A stretch of 64,000 nt of DNA, from positions 1 to 64,000 of the forward strand of contig DGRX01000026.1 in NCBI GenBank assembly GCA_002391235.1, written 5' to 3'. Source of the DNA: Treponema sp. UBA4377 (GTDB lineage: Bacteria > Spirochaetota > Spirochaetia > Treponematales > Treponemataceae). Numbering within the stretch: the first letter of the stretch is position 1; each line of letters begins with the position of its first letter. The notes beneath the pieces are model-generated. The model ran no database searches and had not been told where the DNA came from. It saw only the letters and a program-made list of their open reading frames with translations. A program made the position numbers and the translations under genes. This document shows, piece by piece, positions 31,842 to 45,570 of this stretch.

Positions 31842-32666
31842 CTATTTCTTGCGACGTGAAATAATAAAATTGCTCGACGTCTTGCGCTTGTTGCGGGTTT
31901 TGTAACCCTTGCAAGGCTGACCCCACGGAGTAACCGGATTGCGTCCTTTGCCTGCGCCTTCACCACCACCAAGCGGGTGATCTACAGGGTTCATCGCCAT
32001 ACCGCGAACAGTAGGACGAACGCCCATCCAGCGACGATGTCCGGCTTTTCCAAGCTGAACGTTCATATGGTCTTCATTGCCTACAACGCCGATGGTCGCA
32101 TAGCATCTGGCGTGAACTTTGCGCAATTCGCTTGAAGGAAGGCGGATTACAACATAGTCGCCTTCTTTGGCGGCGATCTGGGCTGAAGCTCCAGCAGAGC
32201 GGGCAAGCTGTCCGCCGCGGCCAAGGTTCAACTCGATGTTATGAATTGTAAAGCCTACCGGAATCTCGCCAAGCGGCAAAGCGTTTCCAACTGTAGGAGC
32301 GGCGTTTTCGCCGGCCATAATCTTCATTCCAACGGTAAGGCCTTTGGGCGCGATGATATAGCGCTTGTCTCCGTCGGCGTAATAAATCAAAGCGATGTTG
32401 GCGCTGCGGTTGGGATCGTATTCGATTGAATGAACAGTTCCCGGAATTCCGTGCTTGTTTCGCTTGAAATCAATTATGCGGTACTTCTGCTTGTGACCGC
32501 CGCCCTGGTGGCGCACTGAAATGCGTCCGCCAGCGCCGCGTCCGCCGCGGGAAGATTTGCCTGACGTCAATTTCTTTTCGGGTTTGTCGGCTGTCAGGTC
32601 GTCCCTGCGGAGGTCAACACGTCCGCGAGTACCAGGTGTAATTGGCTTAAATACTTTAAGAGCCAT
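31842..32666 (-). CDS. rplB: Ribosomal protein L2
   Basis: A 274-aa 50S core protein near the peptidyl transferase centre: MALKVFKPITPGTRGRVDLR, RISVRHQGGGHKQKYRIIDF and the C-terminal VDHPLGGGEGAGKGRNPVTP loop. Normal length. It follows rplW after 26 nt. Confidence 0.98.
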   Translation of the reverse strand: MALKVFKPITPGTRGRVDLRRDDLTADKPEKKLTSGKSSRGGRGAGGRISVRHQGGGHKQKYRIIDFKRNKHGIPGTVHSIEYDPNRSANIALIYYADGDKRYIIAPKGLTVGMKIMAGENAAPTVGNALPLGEIPVGFTIHNIELNLGRGGQLARSAGASAQIAAKEGDYVVIRLPSSELRKVHARCYATIGVVGNEDHMNVQLGKAGHRRWMGVRPTVRGMAMNPVDHPLGGGEGAGKGRNPVTPWGQPCKGYKTRNKRKTSSNFIISRRKK

Positions 32667-32692
32667 CTGATTCCCCTTAGTTATCTATTGTT

Positions 32693-32971
32693 CTATTCGA
32701 ACAACTTAATTGTTTCGCCATCGGCTACGCGCACAATGGCCTTCTTGTAGCTGGCTGTCATGCCCTTGCTTCCGCGAAGGCGCTTTACTTTTCCGGCTAC
32801 GTTGATTGTCGTGCAAGAAAGAACTTTTACGTTGAAAAGCTTTCTTACGGCTTCCTTAATCTGAATCTTGCTGGCGTCCGGGCGAACGATGAAAACATAC
32901 TTGTTCTCTTCGCGAAGGGCGTTGGCTTTTTCAGTGATTACCGGCTCAATAAGAATGTCTGTGAATTCCAT
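32693..32971 (-). CDS. rplW: Ribosomal protein L23
   Basis: A 92-aa protein at the exit-tunnel rim, docking site for trigger factor and SRP in homologues: ILIEPVITEKANALREENKY and QIKEAVRKLFNVKVLS. It starts 2 nt after the rplD stop. Confidence 0.97.
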   Translation of the reverse strand: MEFTDILIEPVITEKANALREENKYVFIVRPDASKIQIKEAVRKLFNVKVLSCTTINVAGKVKRLRGSKGMTASYKKAIVRVADGETIKLFE

Positions 32972-32973
32972 AA

Positions 32974-33612
32974 TTATTCAGCCTCCTTTTTATCCGCGTA
33001 AAAGTCGCTAAGATTCTTGGCGGCGCTTTCAAGCAAGATTACCTTGCGGCCGTAATACAAATCATGCGCTCTGAGACGGTTGTATGAAAGGAAATGCACA
33101 TTGTAAAGGTTGCGTCCAGCCTGCTTGATCTTGGCGTCGTCATCCTTAAGGATGATTACAGTGCGCTCGTCCTTGGCGAAATTGTCAAGAATCTTGACCA
33201 AGTCTTTAGTCTTTCCGCTTTCTACAGTGAAATCCTCAACTACAGTAAGCCTGTCAGACTGAGCCTGCATGCTCAAGATAGACTTCATAGCAAGGCGCTT
33301 TTCCTTTTTGGGAAGAGAGTAGCTGTAGTCTCTGGGCTTGGGTCCAAAGATAGTTCCTCCGCCAACCGTAATCGGAGACTTCTTGTCACCGCGGCGGGCG
33401 TTTCCTGTTCCCTTCTGTTTATACGGCTTTTTGTTAGATCCGTGCACTTCGGCACGAGTCTTTGTGCAAGCCGTTCCAACACGCTTGTTTGCTAATTCGT
33501 TTGTGATGGCGTAGTAAATGACGTCTTCATTTACCGGAAGGCCGAATACTTTGTCGTCGAGTGTAATTGTACGCAGCTCTTTTCCATCGGTTGAATAGAC
33601 TTTCTTTTCCAT
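32974..33612 (-). CDS. rplD: Ribosomal protein L4
   Basis: A 212-aa 50S protein with the long tunnel loop (NKKPYKQKGTGNARRGDKKS, GGGTIFGPKPRDYSYSLPKK). In proteobacteria L4 autoregulates the S10 operon; here the operon entry is instead marked by a hairpin between tuf and rpsJ. Confidence 0.98.
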   Translation of the reverse strand: MEKKVYSTDGKELRTITLDDKVFGLPVNEDVIYYAITNELANKRVGTACTKTRAEVHGSNKKPYKQKGTGNARRGDKKSPITVGGGTIFGPKPRDYSYSLPKKEKRLAMKSILSMQAQSDRLTVVEDFTVESGKTKDLVKILDNFAKDERTVIILKDDDAKIKQAGRNLYNVHFLSYNRLRAHDLYYGRKVILLESAAKNLSDFYADKKEAE

Positions 33613-33629
33613 AAATCTTTTCCTCCGCC

Positions 33630-34250
33630 TTATTTCTTAACCGCGGACTTGACGATCAGCGTGCAGTTTTTATTCCCGGGGACAGCCCCGCGAACCATGA
33701 TAACCTTCAATTCGGGATCGATTTTAACGATCTTAAGGTTTTGAACCGTAACGCGCTCCGTGCCCATGCGTCCAGGCAACTTGATGTTCTTGAAGCTGTG
33801 GCCAGGAGTTGTACACTCGCCTGTTCCGCCCGGCTCTCTGTGGAATTTTGAACCGTGAGTGGCGCGTCCTCCGTGGAAGCCCCATCTCTTCATTACGCCC
33901 TGGAAGCCCTTTCCTTTGGAAGTGGCTGTAACGTCAAGAAAGCGAGTCTGTTCAAAAAGCTCGACGCCGATTTGGTCGCCAATCTTAACTTCGCCTTCAA
34001 AATCACGGAACTCTTTCAATGTTCTTTTGGGAGTAACGTTCTCTGTAAACTGTCCGGCGTACGGCTTCGAGACCTTTGACGGCTTTAAATCGTCAAGGCC
34101 AAGAACAACGGCGTCGTATCCGCAGTTTTCCTTTTTCTTTGTGGCAACGACTGTGTTAGGCTCAACGCGGATCACGGTTACTGGTGTCAGGTTGCCGCTT
34201 TCGTCGAATACCTGGGTCATGCCCACTTTTTTCGCTATCAGACCTTTCAT
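33630..34250 (-). CDS. rplC: Ribosomal protein L3
   Basis: A 206-aa 50S protein: MKGLIAKKVGMTQVFDESGN, KGKGFQGVMKRWGFHGGRAT, and the PGRMGTERVTVQNLKIVKID end. The ATG at 34250 follows GGAGAT; in-frame codons from 34286 belong to the 90-nt rpsJ-rplC spacer. Confidence 0.96.
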   Translation of the reverse strand: MKGLIAKKVGMTQVFDESGNLTPVTVIRVEPNTVVATKKKENCGYDAVVLGLDDLKPSKVSKPYAGQFTENVTPKRTLKEFRDFEGEVKIGDQIGVELFEQTRFLDVTATSKGKGFQGVMKRWGFHGGRATHGSKFHREPGGTGECTTPGHSFKNIKLPGRMGTERVTVQNLKIVKIDPELKVIMVRGAVPGNKNCTLIVKSAVKK

Positions 34251-34340
34251 CTGAAAATCTCCTATAGGTCGCCATCCCGGATCCACGGGACCGTGCCTTT
34301 TTTTATTGCAACAAGCGCTGCCGGCTTTAGCCTACAACGC
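34251..34340 (-). promoter_or_regulatory. 90-nt structured spacer between rpsJ and rplC
   Basis: The minus-strand RNA can form an outer AAGCG...CGCTT stem enclosing GGCT-AA-AGCC, then an A7 run, then CACGG-TC-CCGTG, before the rplC ribosome site. No T-tract follows, so it is not an intrinsic terminator for this strand. Role unknown; it could be a binding site for a ribosomal protein. Confidence 0.35.
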
Positions 34341-34649
34341 TTATTGTTTAATTTCTACATCTACACCGGCTGGCAGTTCAAGCTTCATCAAAGAATCCAT
34401 TACATCAGAAGAAGGATTCAAAATGTCAATAAGGCGTTTGTGCGTGCGCATTTCAAACTGCTCGCGTGACTTCTTGTTTACGTGAGGTGAACGAAGCACG
34501 GTAAACTTATTGATTCTTGTAGGAAGCGGAACGGGTCCTGCGACCTTTGCTCCAGCTTTCTGAACTGTTTGCACGATGGCTTTTGCGCTTTGGTCGATCA
34601 ACTCTACGTCAAAGGCGCGAAGTCGAACGCGGATTTTGCCACTAGCCAT
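34341..34649 (-). CDS. rpsJ: Ribosomal protein S10 (NusE)
   Basis: A 102-aa 30S protein, also the transcription antitermination factor NusE: RLRAFDVELIDQSAKAIV, GPVPLPTRINKFTVLRSPHV and DVMDSLMKLELPAGVDVEI. Its GGAGG site (34654-34658) abuts the T8 tract of the hairpin behind tuf, so expression of this gene and everything downstream must come from readthrough or an upstream transcript. Confidence 0.97.
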   Translation of the reverse strand: MASGKIRVRLRAFDVELIDQSAKAIVQTVQKAGAKVAGPVPLPTRINKFTVLRSPHVNKKSREQFEMRTHKRLIDILNPSSDVMDSLMKLELPAGVDVEIKQ

Positions 34650-34658
34650 GATTCCTCC

Positions 34659-34702
34659 AAAAAAAATATTTAAGAACAGGGCGCCAAGGCCCTGTTCTTA
34701 AA
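34659..34702 (-). terminator. Strong attenuator between tuf and rpsJ
   Basis: A perfect 14-bp stem (TTTAAGAACAGGGC / GCCCTGTTCTTAAA, 34669-34682 with 34689-34702), 6-nt loop, then TA and T8 on the minus strand. The rpsJ ribosome site begins immediately after the T8, leaving no room for a promoter. Confidence 0.88.
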
Positions 34703-34712
34703 TTGCAACTAA

Positions 34713-35897
34713 CTACTCGATGATCTTTGTAACCTGGCCAGAGGCGATTGTGCGTCCGCCTTCGCGGATAGCGAGCTTGAGGCCTTCGTCCATAGCGATC
34801 GGGTGAATCAATTCACCTGTAATCTTTGTGTTGTCGCCCGGGTTAACCATTTCAACGCCGGCTCCCAACTCTACAGTTCCAGTGATGTCCGTTGTGCGGA
34901 AGTAGAACTGAGGGCGGTATCCAGAGAAGAACGGCTTTGCGCGTCCGCCTTCTTCGGCTGTCAAAACGTAAATCTGGGCCTCGAACTTTGTGTGCGGGTG
35001 GATTGAGTTGGGCTTGGCCAAAACCTGTCCGCGAACGACGTCTTTCTTTTCAACGCCGCGGAGAAGGATACCAACGTTGTCGCCCGGAATGCCCTGATCC
35101 AAAGTCTTCTGGAACATTTCGATGCCAGTGACAGTTGTGTCCTGTGTGGGGCGGATACCAACAATCTGAACGGCGTCGTTCATGTTTACTACGCCGCGCT
35201 CAATGCGTCCTGTAACTACAGTTCCGCGTCCAGAGATTGTGAAGATGTCCTCAATCGGCATCAAGAAGGGCTTGGCCTCGTCGCGAACGGGGTCGTCGAA
35301 CCATGTGTCCATGGCTGTGAGCAATTCTTCGATGCACTTTGTGTTTTCGGGGTTCTCAGACTCGTTCAAAGCCTTGAAAGCTGAACCAGTGATAATCGGA
35401 GTGTCTCCAGAGAATCCGTACTTTTCGAGAGTTTCCTGAACGTCGGCAACGCAGAGCTCGAGCATGTCGGGGTCGGCGATGTCAGCCTTGTTCAAGAATA
35501 CGATGATCTTGGGTACGCCTACCTGGCGGGCAAGCAAAAGGTGCTCCTTTGTCTGGGGCATAACGCCGTCTGTACCGGCGACTACGAGGATGGCGCCGTC
35601 CATCTGAGCGGCTCCAGTGATCATGTTCTTGATGTAGTCGGCGTGGCCCGGGCAGTCAATGTGAGCGTAGTGGCGCTTGTCTGACTGATACTCAAGGTGG
35701 CGGGTATTGATTGTAATACCGCGCTCTTTCTCTTCCGGAGCGTTGTCGATTTCATCATACTTGAGGGCGTGGTCACCGTACTTTTTAGCGCAGTACGTTG
35801 TGATAGCCGCCGACAATGTAGTCTTACCATGGTCTACGTGACCAATAGTACCAACGTTCATGTGAGGTTTGGTTCTTTCGAACTTCTCCTTTGCCAT
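34713..35897 (-). CDS. tuf: Elongation factor Tu
   Basis: A 394-aa GTPase that delivers aminoacyl-tRNA to the ribosome. G1 GHVDHGKT near residue 18, G2 RGITINTRHLEY, G3 DCPGHADY, G4 NKAD; domains 2 and 3 complete to the C-terminus VTKIIE. AGGAGA precedes the ATG at 35897; an upstream in-frame Met at 35933 is in the leader. There is no fusA next to it. Confidence 0.98.
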   Translation of the reverse strand: MAKEKFERTKPHMNVGTIGHVDHGKTTLSAAITTYCAKKYGDHALKYDEIDNAPEEKERGITINTRHLEYQSDKRHYAHIDCPGHADYIKNMITGAAQMDGAILVVAGTDGVMPQTKEHLLLARQVGVPKIIVFLNKADIADPDMLELCVADVQETLEKYGFSGDTPIITGSAFKALNESENPENTKCIEELLTAMDTWFDDPVRDEAKPFLMPIEDIFTISGRGTVVTGRIERGVVNMNDAVQIVGIRPTQDTTVTGIEMFQKTLDQGIPGDNVGILLRGVEKKDVVRGQVLAKPNSIHPHTKFEAQIYVLTAEEGGRAKPFFSGYRPQFYFRTTDITGTVELGAGVEMVNPGDNTKITGELIHPIAMDEGLKLAIREGGRTIASGQVTKIIE

Positions 35898-36341
35898 GTT
35901 TTTCTCCTTGCCGGCAAACCCTTTTGCCGACATTTTAAAAATGTTTTATGTGCTGCGCTTTAAACCAGAACCCTCGCGCTTTCGAAGAAAGAACTCGGAT
36001 TCGCATACACATCTCTTTTTTATGCGACTGTTTGGTGAACGTTAATGACGGTAAAAGAAATAATTTCTAACATAACGCTCCATAATTTCGGAACATTTAT
36101 GGCCGACACCACCTGTTCATTGCCGTCGCTGGCAACCGGTTTGGCGCTCTGAGCCGCGGGCGCCTTTCTGAAAAGAAAAGCCGCCGCAGAAATCCCCGTA
36201 TGGAAGTTCTATTGCCCTGTTGACAACAAGGCATTCCACCCAAGAACCGCGAAACCTGAAAGCGTTTTGCCGCTAACTTTACGGTTCCGCCGGAATTGTA
36301 AATTCCGCCTGACTCTCAAAGAACCAAAGATAGGTTTAAGA
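35898..36341 (-). promoter_or_regulatory. Long untranslated leader of tuf (about 440 nt)
   Basis: No gene is supported in this stretch. The minus-strand transcript from the promoter at 36342-36370 would carry a leader of more than 400 nt. GC-rich patches (around 36140-36190, GCGGCGGCTTTTC...GAAAGGCGCCCGCGGC on the minus strand) could fold. No tRNA, rRNA or short frame with a ribosome site was found. Confidence 0.45.
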
Positions 36342-36370
36342 AATATATAGAATTTTGACAGTTTGGTCAA
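36342..36370 (-). promoter_or_regulatory. Promoter of the tuf-S10 block
   Basis: TTGACC (plus 36365-36370), 17 nt, TATATT (36342-36347) on the minus strand. The -35 matches that of the rpsL promoter at 37412. Placed just after the rpsG terminator, it separates the str genes from tuf. Confidence 0.7.
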
Positions 36371-36390
36371 TAGAAAACGAAAGTTTTTTT

Positions 36391-36416
36391 GAAAAAAAAA
36401 CCGCCCCGAAGGGCGG
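36391..36416 (-). terminator. Intrinsic terminator after rpsG
   Basis: CCGCCC-CGAA-GGGCGG stem (36401-36406 with 36411-36416) followed by nine T on the minus strand, 45 nt past the rpsG stop. Confidence 0.9.
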
Positions 36417-36461
36417 CTTTCCGAAGGATGACTACCAGCGGTACAACTACCGCCTTTAATC

Positions 36462-36932
36462 CTACCAGCGGTAGTGGGCGAAAGCCTTGTTGGCTTCGGC
36501 CATCTTGTGGGTGTCTTCCTTTTTCTTGTAGGCAGAACCAGTGTTGTTGAAGGCGTCCAAAAGCTCGGCGCTGAGAGTGTCGGCCATTCCGTGACCATTG
36601 CGGTTGCGGGCTGCGTCGATGATCCATCTCATGGCGAGGGCTTCCTTGCGGGTGTCGCGGATTTCAACCGGAACCTGGTATGTCGCGCCGCCTACACGGC
36701 GTGATTTAACTTCCACTTGGGGCTTAACGTTTTCAAGAGCCTTGAGGAACACTTCCAAAGGATCCTTTTCGGTCTTGGCCTTAAGCTTGTCCATCGCTTC
36801 GTAAACGATGCGAGTGCAGATGTCCTTTTTTCCGTCCAACATCATGCGAGTAACGAATTTTGAAACAACTTGGCTGTTGTATCGTGAATCCGGCACAATC
36901 GGGCGGTTGACAGATTTCTTATGTCTTCCCAT
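36462..36932 (-). CDS. rpsG: Ribosomal protein S7
   Basis: A 156-aa 30S head assembly protein: MGRHKKSVNRPIVPDSRYNS, VEVKSRRVGGATYQVPVEIR and RNRNGHGMADTLSAELLDAF. It follows rpsL by 12 nt and ends the str unit at a terminator; fusA, which usually comes next, is absent. Confidence 0.98.
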   Translation of the reverse strand: MGRHKKSVNRPIVPDSRYNSQVVSKFVTRMMLDGKKDICTRIVYEAMDKLKAKTEKDPLEVFLKALENVKPQVEVKSRRVGGATYQVPVEIRDTRKEALAMRWIIDAARNRNGHGMADTLSAELLDAFNNTGSAYKKKEDTHKMAEANKAFAHYRW

Positions 36933-36944
36933 ACTAGTCCTCCA

Positions 36945-37319
36945 TTATGCCTTAGGCCTTTTGGCGCCGTACTTTGAGCGGCCGCGCTTGCGTCCGTCAA
37001 CGCCAAGAGTGTCTTTTGTTCCGCGAATAATATGATAGCGAACGCCAGGAAGGTCCTTAACGCGGCCGCCGCGGATCAATACTACTGAGTGCTCCTGCAA
37101 GTTGTGTCCGATTCCAGGAATGTAAGCCGTGACTTCGATTCCGTTGCTCAAGCGAACACGGGCAACCTTGCGGAGAGCCGAATTCGGTTTTTTGGGAGTT
37201 ACCGTCATAACGCGCGTGCAAACGCCGCGCTTCTGCGGACAAGACTCAAGCGCGGGGGATTTGGTCCTGTTGGCAGCGGTTTTGCGTCCCTTTTTAATCA
37301 ATTGGTTAATTGTAGGCAT
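36945..37319 (-). CDS. rpsL: Ribosomal protein S12
   Basis: A 124-aa 30S decoding-centre protein. VTPKKPNSALRKVARV shows Lys at the classical streptomycin-resistance position (wild type); PGIGHNLQEHSVVLIRGGRV is the second signature. A GGAG ribosome site precedes the ATG. It follows its own promoter at 37389-37417. Confidence 0.98.
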   Translation of the reverse strand: MPTINQLIKKGRKTAANRTKSPALESCPQKRGVCTRVMTVTPKKPNSALRKVARVRLSNGIEVTAYIPGIGHNLQEHSVVLIRGGRVKDLPGVRYHIIRGTKDTLGVDGRKRGRSKYGAKRPKA

Positions 37320-37388
37320 CTAAAAATGTCTCCTTTATAAATTGCCGGGCAGCACCCCCGGTTAAATTCATTTATAGCGGTAACGGCT

Positions 37389-37417
37389 ACTTTAACAAAA
37401 TCTCGCGATTTGGTCAA
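37389..37417 (-). promoter_or_regulatory. Promoter of rpsL-rpsG
   Basis: TTGACC (37412-37417), 17 nt, TAAAGT (37389-37394) on the minus strand, about 70 nt ahead of the rpsL start. An imperfect inverted repeat (GCTCGAACAAC / GTTGTTTCGAGC, about 37440-37471), without a T-run, lies between rpoC and this promoter. Confidence 0.65.
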
Positions 37418-37510
37418 GTAGCGCTCCGCTCGTGTTTTCGCTCGAACAACCTTAATAGTTGTTTCGAGCGGTTTCGCCGCGTCCTAAGGCGTTGCCCGGA
37501 CGCTGCTTGT

Positions 37511-41790
<4,280 letters not shown>

Positions 41791-41791
<1 letters not shown>

Positions 41792-44700
41792 TATTCATCT
41801 CCCTTGTCAAAGCCGCTAGAGGCCTTGTCAATCAATTCTTGGTCGCGTTCGGTAAGGGCGATTTGCTTGCCCTTAGCGTCGTAGATCGTAAAGTCAAGAG
41901 CCAAGCCGCGCAATTCCTGAACCAATACGTTGAATGATTCCGGAACTCCAGCGGGAGTTGAAGGCTCGCCTTTTACAATTGACTCGTAAACTTTTGAGCG
42001 GCCGTTCATATCGTCGGATTTGATTGTCATCATTTCCTGCAATGTGTTGGCGGCGCCATAGGCTTCGAGCGCCCAAACTTCCATTTCTCCAAGGCGCTGG
42101 CCGCCGAATTGGGCTTTTCCTCCCAACGGCTGCTGAGTGACCAAAGAGTAAGGTCCTGTCGAGCGGGCGTGCATCTTGTCGTCAACCAAGTGGTGCAACT
42201 TCATGTAGTAGATGACGCCTACAAAAATCGGGTTAACGAAAGGCTCGCCTGTGCGGCCGTCGCGAACGATTTGCTTACAGTCTTTTGAAAGACCGGCTTC
42301 CTCAAGCTTTTTGGCGATTTGCTCCTGGCTGGGCGATTGGAATACCGGCGACTCAAAGAACTGGTTGAGGTACTTTCCGGCGATTCCAAGCTCAGATTCC
42401 ATAATCTGTCCGATGTTCATACGAGAAGGAACGCCCAAGGGGTTCAAGCAAACGTCAAGCGGAGTTCCGTCCTCCAAGTAGGGCATGTCTTCTTCAGGCA
42501 AGATGCGGGAAACAACACCCTTGTTTCCGTGGCGTCCGGCCATCTTGTCGCCTTCGCGGAGCTTGCGCTTGTTGGCGATCATTACTTTTACAACCTGGTC
42601 AACGCCAGGATTCAAGTCGTCGCCTTCGCTGCGCTTGAGGCGCTGAATGTCGATTACAACGCCTTCAACTCCGTGCGGAACGCGCAATGAAGTGTCGCGA
42701 ACGTCTTTGGCCTTTTCGCCAAAGATTGAGTTGAGCAATTTAAATTCGGGAGTTGTTTCCGCTTCGCTCTTGGGAGTGACTTTGCCGACCAAGATGTCGC
42801 CGCTCTTTACTTTGGCGCCGATGCGGATGATTCCTTCCGCGTCAAGGTTGTCAAGATTCTTCATGGCGGTGTTAGGAATGTCGCGCATGATTTTTTCGGG
42901 ACCAAGCTTCGTCTCGCGAATCTCAACAGAGAATTCCTTGATATGGATGGAAGTGTACATGTCTTCTTTTACAACGCGCTTGCTGATAAGAACGGCGTCC
43001 TCATAGTTGTATCCGTTCCACGGAACGAAGCCGACAAGAATGTTGCGGCCTAGCGCCAACTCGCCGTTGAACGTGGCGGGTCCGTCGGCCAAAACCGAGC
43101 CTTCCTGAACCTTTTCGCCAACTTCAACTGTCGGGCGCTGGTGGTTGCAAGTGTCGTTGTTTGTGCGCTGGTACTTAAGAAGAACGTATTCGTCAAGCTC
43201 GCCGCGCTTTCCGCCTTCCGGCTTTACAGTCACGCATTCGCTTGTAACTTTAACGACTTCGCCGGCGCGCTTGGCCTTAACCAAAACGCCGGAATCGTAG
43301 GCGCACTTTCGCTCCATGCCTGTTCCGACGTGCGGCGGCTCAGGGAACAAAAGCGGAACGGCCTGGCGCTGCATGTTGCAGCCCATCAAGGCGCGGTTGG
43401 CGTCGTCGTGCTCCAAGAACGGAATGAGCGCGGCGGAAACGGAAATAACCTGGCGCGGAGAAACGTCCATGTACTGAACGTCTTTTGGAGCGCGAGTTGT
43501 ATAGTCGCCTCTGTGGCGGCAAGAAATCATGTCCGTGGCGAAAGAGCCGTCGGCCTTCATGCCTTCGCTTACCTGGCCGATGTAGTACTTGTCTTCGTCC
43601 ATGGCGGAAAGGTACTCGATCTTCTTTGTGGCCTTTCCATTCTCAATCTTGCGGTAGGGAGCCTCAAGGAATCCGTAATCGTTTACGCGCGTGTAAATGG
43701 CCAACGAAACGATCAAACCGATGTTCGGTCCTTCCGGAGTCTCAATCGGGCACATGCGGCCGTAGTGTGAGTAGTGGACGTCGCGAACCTCAAAGCCTGC
43801 TCTGTCGCGCGAAAGGCCGCCCGGTCCCAAAGCGTTCAAGCGGCGCTTGTGGGTAAGCTCGGCGAGCGGGTTGATCTGGTCCATGAATTGAGAAAGCTGT
43901 GACGAGCCAAAGAACTCTTTGATAGCCGCGCTGATTGGTTTTGAAGAAATCAAGTCAGAGGGTTTGAGAGTTTCGAATTCCTTGCTCTGCATTCTATCCT
44001 TGGCGATGCGGTCCATTCTCGCAAAAGCCGTCTTGATGCTGTTTGTCAGCAATTCGCCGACGGAACGGATGCGGCGGGCGCCCAAGTGGTCGATGTCGTC
44101 TTTGGTTTCCTCGCCGATGTAAACTTTGATCAAGTACTTCATCGTGTTGGTGATGTCTTGCTTTTCCAAAGTGTGCGTTTCCAACGGAGGATTGTAGTCA
44201 AACTTTTTGTTGAGCTTGTAGCGTCCGACGCGGCCCAAGTCGTAGCGGCGGTCAGAGAAGAACATTGACTCCAAGTCCTTTTCCGCGTTTTCAAAAGTGA
44301 TCGGCTCGCCGGGCAAAAGAACGCTGTAAACGGCGCTCAAAGCCTCTTCTTTCGTCGGCTCGTCAGACTCATTGCCTTCTTTTACGAACTTAATCTCTTC
44401 GCGCTCAAAGCAGTTGATGATGATGTCGCTGGCAAGAGAAAGATTCTTTTCTTCCTTGTCGTCGGGATTCTTGCGAGTGTCAAATTTGATGACTTCGATT
44501 TCCTTGACGCCGTTGGCGATCAAGTCGTCGATGTCATGCGGATGCAAACGGGTCGCGGCCTTAAAAAGCTTCTTTTCTTCGCCTGACTCCGAATCCTTTA
44601 TGTAAATGGCCTTTGAAAGAACTTTGCCGACAATCGCTTCGCGAGCGCTGTTGCTGTTCTTTACGGCGACTTTTTCCGTCTGGTAGAACACCTTGATGAT

Positions 44701-45339
44701 TTCTTCGCGGCTCTCAAAACCGAGCGCGCGCAAGAAGATTGTTCCCAAGATTTTTTTCTTGCGGTCAATCTTCGCGAAAATCAATTCTTTTTTCTGGTCA
44801 ATTTCAAACTCAAGCCAAGATCCGCGATAAGGAATGATGCGGCTTCCCCACACGCCCTTGTCATAGTTGAAGATTACATTCGGAGAGCGGTGAATCTGGG
44901 ATACGACGACGCGCTCGTTTCCGCTAATGATAAAAGTTCCGCGGTCTGTCATGAGCGGAATGTCGCCCATATATATTTCTCTTTGGAGAATTGCGCCAGT
45001 GTCCTTAAAAATAAGGTTGATGACTGCCTTTAAAGGAACCGCGTAAGTAAGGCCCTTTTGCTTGCATTCCAATTCAGAGCACTTAATTCCCTCAAAGTCA
45101 AGCCTGTACTTTTCGTAGTCAAGGGTCATGTCGCCGTTGGGGCTTTCAATCGGGAATGTTGACGAGAAGGCTTCCTGCAATCCCTGGTTAAGAAGAGGCT
45201 TGCCCTCTTCCAAATTTTTTCGCTGAAGGAAGTATTCATACGACGCTGTTTGAATCTCGATAAGATTTGGGACATCCATTGAAGACTTGATGTCCTTGCC
45301 ATAGTACTGACGGTTGATTGTCCGGCTTTTTGCGAACAT
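41791..45339 (-). CDS. rpoB: RNA polymerase beta subunit
   Basis: A 1182-aa catalytic subunit with complete domain order. The rifampicin region reads GSSQLSQFMDQINPLAELTH then KRRLNALGPGGLSRDRAG: the position equal to E. coli Ser531 is Asn, a change known from spirochaetes with natural rifampicin resistance. The C-terminal RLGEMEVWALEAYGA segment that pairs with beta-prime is present. A likely promoter sits at 45356-45385. It overlaps rpoC by one base. Confidence 0.99.
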
Positions 45340-45355
45340 TAAGGTCCCCCGTTGT

Positions 45356-45385
45356 TTTATAAAAGGTCAGAATCTTTTGCTACAA
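45356..45385 (-). promoter_or_regulatory. Candidate promoter of rpoBC
   Basis: On the minus strand TTGTAG (45380-45385), 18 nt, TATAAA (45356-45361), followed after 16 nt by the rpoB start. This would allow rpoBC transcription independent of the rplL terminator. Confidence 0.45.
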
Positions 45386-45452
45386 ACAGAAACTCTGTTC
45401 AGCACAAAAAAATCCGCCCAAAAAAGACTTAAAAAAAATAATTACAAAGAAC

Positions 45453-45486
45453 AAAAAAACGAAAACGCTCCCGCAAAACGCGGGAG
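45453..45486 (-). terminator. Terminator-like hairpin after rplL
   Basis: CTCCCGC / GCGGGAG stem (45468-45474 with 45480-45486), then TTTT-CG-TTTTTTT on the minus strand. The interrupted T-tract suggests partial termination between rplL and rpoB. Confidence 0.75.
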
Positions 45487-45497
45487 TTGAAAACTTG

Positions 45498-45570
45498 CGA
45501 GAATTTGGAAGACGCGTTGCGGCTTCCAAATTCTCGATATCTAAAAAATAAGGCCTCGCCTTATTTTTTA
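45498..45570 (-). promoter_or_regulatory. Two further perfect hairpins between rplL and rpoB
   Basis: Hairpin one: 13-bp stem TAAAAAATAAGGC / GCCTTATTTTTTA (45542-45554 with 45558-45570) spanning the rplL stop codon. Hairpin two: 14-bp stem CGAGAATTTGGAAG / CTTCCAAATTCTCG (45498-45511 with 45523-45536) with 11-nt loop. Such paired structures are suited to RNase III processing or attenuation, as known for the E. coli rplL-rpoB gap. Confidence 0.7.

Noticed and set aside
35898..36461. tRNA or rRNA gene in the tuf leader
   Set aside because: No cloverleaf or rRNA-like segment could be folded from the sequence.
36209..36598. 129-codon frame on the minus strand in the rpsG-tuf gap
   Set aside because: Half of it is the shifted frame of rpsG and it crosses the terminator; no ribosome site.
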